The position numbers and the translations under genes are program-made. From Bermanella sp040371755 (GTDB lineage: Bacteria; Pseudomonadota; Gammaproteobacteria; Pseudomonadales; Oceanobacteraceae), in the NCBI RefSeq assembly GCF_040371755.1, contig NZ_BAABWE010000006.1, positions 1-64,000 on the forward strand: 64,000 nt of DNA, written 5' to 3'. The notes under the pieces are model-generated. The model searched no databases and was not told the DNA's origin. It saw only the letters and a list, made by a program, of their open reading frames with translations. Below, in pieces: positions 60,462 to 64,000 of the stretch (its first letter is position 1; the number at the start of each line of letters is the position of its first letter).

Positions 60462-62288
60462 ATGAGTAGTTCTGCTGAAATTCGAAATGTAGAAGCTTCG
60501 AATGAAGTTTTAGGCGCATTTTATGATCATGTTATAACGATAAAAGATAACGTCGTATGCTTGTTGGGGTGGGAGCGCTATACAGGTAATGAAAGGCCTA
60601 ATCTTGTTGTCACACATGGTGGTAACGATGTTAGTATCAATAAATTAGAAACGATTTTTTATAAGCGACCTGATGTAAATAAACATTTTGAGGATGATTT
60701 AGATCAGCAGTGGGGGGTAGCTAGAGTATTTACAGTTGAAACTGATGAAATAGAGAATCTGGCAGATTTATCTTATAAGTTAGAGTTAGAAGAAACAGGT
60801 GTAAGTGTAGATGCTAACTTTTCACAAGATATTAATGCACTACTAAATGCGACTAGTATGATGAATGATGCAGAGTTGGGTTTAGTAAAAAAATTCCTTC
60901 TTGAGCCATATTCACAGGAGATAATAGCTAAGCAAGTGAATGCTGCTGTTGGAATAGAACAGCTTCCCGGCTTTGTAAGAATACATACAGATACCGCATT
61001 CTCAATTAACGAATATGGCGTGTTCTTCCAAGGATGGCTTGTAGATGCCGATAGTAATTTACTTGGTATTTATTTACAGCAACAAAATAAGCTCTCAAAA
61101 AATCTGCTGGATAATAAAACATCTTTCCCTCGTTTAGACGTTAATGAAGCATTTAACACAAAAATATCTAGTCGTTATAAAGCTGGGCTATATGGTGTAT
61201 TTGAGTTCGACGAATATGATGTTAGTAAACCTACGCAATTGGTTTTTTTGAGTTCAGGAGGCAATGTAGCAATTAAACCTCTTGAAGTGTCAAGTAAAGG
61301 GGATGACCCTGTAAGGGTTATACAGTCACTATTGGCTCCATTTGATATTAAAAGGCCTGGTTACGAAGATGAATTTAATGGTTATTTAGGTAAGGCAATT
61401 GAGTCGGTTTGGAAGGGCAAGAAATTTTTAAAAGACACTGAGGAAGTAACTTTTTTTGGTGAAATAACAAAGTCTCCTATTTGCAGTTTAATTATTCCAA
61501 TTTATGGACGTTATGATTTCGTAATGTACCAAATGGCGCAATTCTCTAAAGATGATGACCTAAAAAACGCTGAAATCATTTATGTTTTGGATGACCCTAG
61601 ATTATTGAATGAATTCAATCACTACTGTGCAGGCGTATATTCATTATTTAATGTCCCGTTTAAAACGGTTGTATACGATATGAATCTTGGATTTGCTGGC
61701 GCTAATAATAGGGGAGTAACGCATGCAACCTCAGAAATGCTTTTACTCCTTAATTCGGATGTCATGCCAAAGGAGACAGGTTGGTTAAATAAAATGCTTG
61801 CCTCATACAAGTCTGCACCTGATGCAGGTGTTTTGGGTGCACGGTTGGTTTTTGAAGATGAAACTATTCAGCATGATGGTTTGTCGTATCAGCAAGTCAT
61901 GCAGTATGGAAATCTATGGTTGATAGAGCACCCAGGAAAGGGCTTGCCAGTATCGATGAAAGAGAATAAAGGTTTGCATTCCATTGCATCAATAACTGGT
62001 GCATGCATGATGATGGAAACATTAATATATAATGAGTTAGAAGGACTTGATGAAAGTTATATATTAGGTGATTTTGAAGATAGCGATTTATGTCTTAAAG
62101 CACTTGAATCCGGCTATAAGAATTACTTAGATAGTGATATTTCTTTATATCACCTGGAACGCCAATCACAAAATTTATTTGAAGATAGGTCTTGGAAATT
62201 TAAGTTAACAATTTATAACGGAATACAACATACAAGACGTTGGGATCAACTTATCAAAAAGATTAATGCTTCAGAAGGGGATGTTTAA
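60462..62288 (+). CDS. Two-part protein with C-terminal GT2 glycosyltransferase domain
   Basis: 608 residues. The C-terminal part (about 340-605) is a GT-A glycosyltransferase of family 2: CSLIIPIYGRYDFVMYQ near 343-359, MNLGFAGANNRGV near 408-420, the DXD-like LLLNSDVMPKETGWL near 430-444 and later GLDESYILGDFEDSDLCLKA. The first 330 residues have no recognised domain and are probably a second catalytic or binding module. It follows rfbB by 1 nt, and the next glycosyltransferase follows without a gap. Likely assembles the rhamnose-containing polymer. Confidence 0.85.
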   Translation: MSSSAEIRNVEASNEVLGAFYDHVITIKDNVVCLLGWERYTGNERPNLVVTHGGNDVSINKLETIFYKRPDVNKHFEDDLDQQWGVARVFTVETDEIENLADLSYKLELEETGVSVDANFSQDINALLNATSMMNDAELGLVKKFLLEPYSQEIIAKQVNAAVGIEQLPGFVRIHTDTAFSINEYGVFFQGWLVDADSNLLGIYLQQQNKLSKNLLDNKTSFPRLDVNEAFNTKISSRYKAGLYGVFEFDEYDVSKPTQLVFLSSGGNVAIKPLEVSSKGDDPVRVIQSLLAPFDIKRPGYEDEFNGYLGKAIESVWKGKKFLKDTEEVTFFGEITKSPICSLIIPIYGRYDFVMYQMAQFSKDDDLKNAEIIYVLDDPRLLNEFNHYCAGVYSLFNVPFKTVVYDMNLGFAGANNRGVTHATSEMLLLLNSDVMPKETGWLNKMLASYKSAPDAGVLGARLVFEDETIQHDGLSYQQVMQYGNLWLIEHPGKGLPVSMKENKGLHSIASITGACMMMETLIYNELEGLDESYILGDFEDSDLCLKALESGYKNYLDSDISLYHLERQSQNLFEDRSWKFKLTIYNGIQHTRRWDQLIKKINASEGDV

Positions 62289-63530
62289 ATGAGCGGATTA
62301 AATCAAAAAATATTAATCATATCTCATGGTCACCCGGATCACAGTAAAGGTGGTGCTGAAGTAGCAGCTTATAATTTATTTAAAGAATATCAAGCTCAAG
62401 GAAAAGACGCATTATTTCTTGCAAGATCTGGAGAGTCATCTCACGGTGGCTCCGTATTTTCCTCAAGAAATAATGAGACAGAAGTATTGTTTCATACAAG
62501 TATTGGAGATTGGTTTAATCTTCGCTGCGCTGAATCACGACATATGGCTGAACATTTCTCTGGCCTCTTAACAAGATTTAACCCTGAGGTCGTACATTTT
62601 CATCACTATGCTCACATGGGCTTAGAAATGATTCGAATTGTTAAAAATACACTGCCCGAAGCAAAAATTATATTTACATTACATGAATATATGGCTATCT
62701 GTTTTAATAATGGTCAAATGGTTAAGAAAGACTCCACTAAACTGTGTTATGAGTCGAATCCTGTTGATTGCTCTCAATGCTTTCCTGAAAAATCGAGTGC
62801 TGATTTTTTCATGCGCAAACAATACATACAATCAATGTTTGAGCTAGTTGATCATTTTATTTCCCCTAGCCATTTCTTGATTGACCGTTATAAAGCTTGG
62901 GGAATAGCCGAAGAAAAAATGACTATGATTGAAAATGGTCAGCCAAAGGCTATAAACAGTGATCCAAGGCCATTAGCAAGTGGGGAGAAGCGGGGGCGAT
63001 TTGCCTTTTTTGGGCAAATTAATCCATTTAAAGGTATCGATGTAATCCTTGAAGCTTTTGCTTCATTGTCTGAAGATCTCCGGGAGCAAGTACACCTTGA
63101 TATTCATGGTGCAAATTTACACCTTCAGGAAGAAAGCTTTCAGGAAAAAGTAAATGGTTTACTTGAAGAGTTATCTGGTGTGGTAACTATGCATGGTTCT
63201 TATGAACCACATGAAATGCCGCGTTTACTTGCTGAATGTGATTGGATGATTATTCCATCTATTTGGTGGGAAAACTCCCCTATGGTAATTCAAGAAGCCT
63301 ATAACCATGGACGTCCAGTTATATCTGCTGATATTGGAGGAATGGCAGAAAAAATCATTGACGGTAAGACTGGTTATCATTTTAGACGAGGCAGTCATCA
63401 ATCTTTAGCCTCAGTGATTGAAAAAGCGGTGACCACGGATCAATGGAGTCGTATACATAACAACATAGTTAAACCAATAAACATTGAAGAATGCGCACAT
63501 GAGCACTTTAAGGTTTTAGAGAATGTCTAA
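62289..63530 (+). CDS. GT4-family glycosyltransferase
   Basis: 413-residue GT-B retaining glycosyltransferase. N-terminal KILIISHGHPDHSKGGAEVAAYNL near 7-30; C-terminal FAFFGQINPFKGIDVILEAF near 234-253 and the nucleotide-sugar site PSIWWENSPMVIQEAYNHGRPVI near 323-345 with its ExxxxE-like spacing. A CysxxCys pair in CSQCFPEKS near 158-166 is common in capsule GT4 enzymes. Start ATG 62289 directly follows the previous stop. Sugar specificity unknown. Confidence 0.9.
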   Translation: MSGLNQKILIISHGHPDHSKGGAEVAAYNLFKEYQAQGKDALFLARSGESSHGGSVFSSRNNETEVLFHTSIGDWFNLRCAESRHMAEHFSGLLTRFNPEVVHFHHYAHMGLEMIRIVKNTLPEAKIIFTLHEYMAICFNNGQMVKKDSTKLCYESNPVDCSQCFPEKSSADFFMRKQYIQSMFELVDHFISPSHFLIDRYKAWGIAEEKMTMIENGQPKAINSDPRPLASGEKRGRFAFFGQINPFKGIDVILEAFASLSEDLREQVHLDIHGANLHLQEESFQEKVNGLLEELSGVVTMHGSYEPHEMPRLLAECDWMIIPSIWWENSPMVIQEAYNHGRPVISADIGGMAEKIIDGKTGYHFRRGSHQSLASVIEKAVTTDQWSRIHNNIVKPINIEECAHEHFKVLENV

Positions 63531-64000
63531 GAGATTAATTCTACATATAGGTGCTGAAAAGACAGCAACAACCTTTATTCAGAATTATATGTCTGTTAAT
63601 AGGGAAAATTATAAAGAGCAGGGAGTGCTATATCCAAAGACAAGCTTTGGTGAGCATGCTCAATTTTCACTTATCGCTGCTTTGCATGATATTGATCATG
63701 GGTTTGGACTTGAGTTTGCTCCAAAGGGCAAAGCATTTAGCATTGAGTCTGAATGGATGCCGTTAATTAATAGGCTTAATAAACAGTCAAAATTCCATAC
63801 TGTTCTAATAAGTGCCGAGCATTTTTCTTCACGATTAAAGGATAAAGGGCTTGAAACATTAAGTGAGATACTAGGGCAGTTGGAAGGATATGAAATCGAA
63901 GTTATTTATTATTTTCGACGACAGGACGACTTTTTTCAATCTTGGTACAGCACACATATCAAGGCAGGTGGTTATAAAACTTTAAAGCAAGCCTTAATAG
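63523..64000 (+). CDS. Sulfotransferase-like protein, truncated by window edge
   Basis: First 159 codons of a gene that runs off the right end. The N-terminus LILHIGAEKTATTFIQ resembles the PAPS-binding 5'-phosphosulfate loop (HxGxxKTGTTxxQ) of carbohydrate sulfotransferases; IYYFRRQDDFFQSWYST near 138-154 fits the 3'-phosphate-binding region. It overlaps the GT4 gene by 8 nt. Suggests that the polymer may be sulfated; the C-terminal half is needed to be sure. Confidence 0.65.
   Translation, partial: MSKRLILHIGAEKTATTFIQNYMSVNRENYKEQGVLYPKTSFGEHAQFSLIAALHDIDHGFGLEFAPKGKAFSIESEWMPLINRLNKQSKFHTVLISAEHFSSRLKDKGLETLSEILGQLEGYEIEVIYYFRRQDDFFQSWYSTHIKAGGYKTLKQALI

Overview
The window is chromosomal DNA of a low-to-mid GC gammaproteobacterium, most likely a marine relative of the Oceanospirillales/Pseudomonadales (inference). 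The gene order proA-nadD-rsfS-rlmH-mrdA-rodA-mltB-rlpA-dacA-ybeD-lipB-lipA and the block ispB / rplU-rpmA-obgE-proB are the order known from Pseudomonas. The nitrate assimilation cluster with a PP2C-kinase fusion also resembles the Pseudomonas one. No rRNA, tRNA, CRISPR array or intact insertion sequence was seen.

Layout. 1-550: structured, gene-poor leader upstream of leuA. 551-3331: leuA, a cryptic HolD-like psi subunit and rimI. 3409-9352: a di-heme cytochrome c peroxidase-like lipoprotein, a SulP transporter, a lone CbiM-like membrane protein, a decayed TfoX-N gene, an HD-domain protein, a GNAT acetyltransferase and a DUF302 lipoprotein. 9353-11615: an eroded accessory patch with gene fragments, two small integron-type gene cassettes with attC-like sites (no integrase in view) and a partial duplication of the 3' end of ppa. 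11616-12152: ppa.

12273-25831 is a nitrate/nitrite assimilation region. On the minus strand lie nirB-nirD and nasC-nasA, then, further upstream, a porin followed by a periplasmic protein with two NarX/PilJ-type P-boxes. On the plus strand lie a NarK-type transporter and a PP2C/Ser-Thr kinase fusion. Three sigma-54 (-24/-12) promoter matches precede nirB, the porin and the transporter, which suggests one nitrogen-controlled regulon covering outer-membrane entry, sensing, inner-membrane uptake and reduction to ammonium.

25890-33252: a porin plus mini-PstS pair, mpl-ubiX, two small hypothetical genes, and an operon of two degenerate GGDEF membrane proteins with a DedA protein. 33439-44132: the cell-wall/lipoate block listed above. 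44369-51917: a histone H1-like lysine-rich repeat protein, dsbD, ispB, rplU-rpmA-obgE and proB.

52360 to the right end is a polysaccharide locus: a Kps-type ABC exporter (kpsM-T-E-D), dTDP-L-rhamnose synthesis in the order rfbA-C-D-B, two glycosyltransferases and a sulfotransferase-like gene cut by the window edge. Together they point to a rhamnose-containing capsule made in the cytoplasm and exported through an ABC/outer-membrane channel. The most unusual items are the integrase-less cassette patch with the ppa duplication, the sigma-54 nitrate module with its stand-alone P-box protein, and the hairpins that embed Shine-Dalgarno sequences in the rfb operon.
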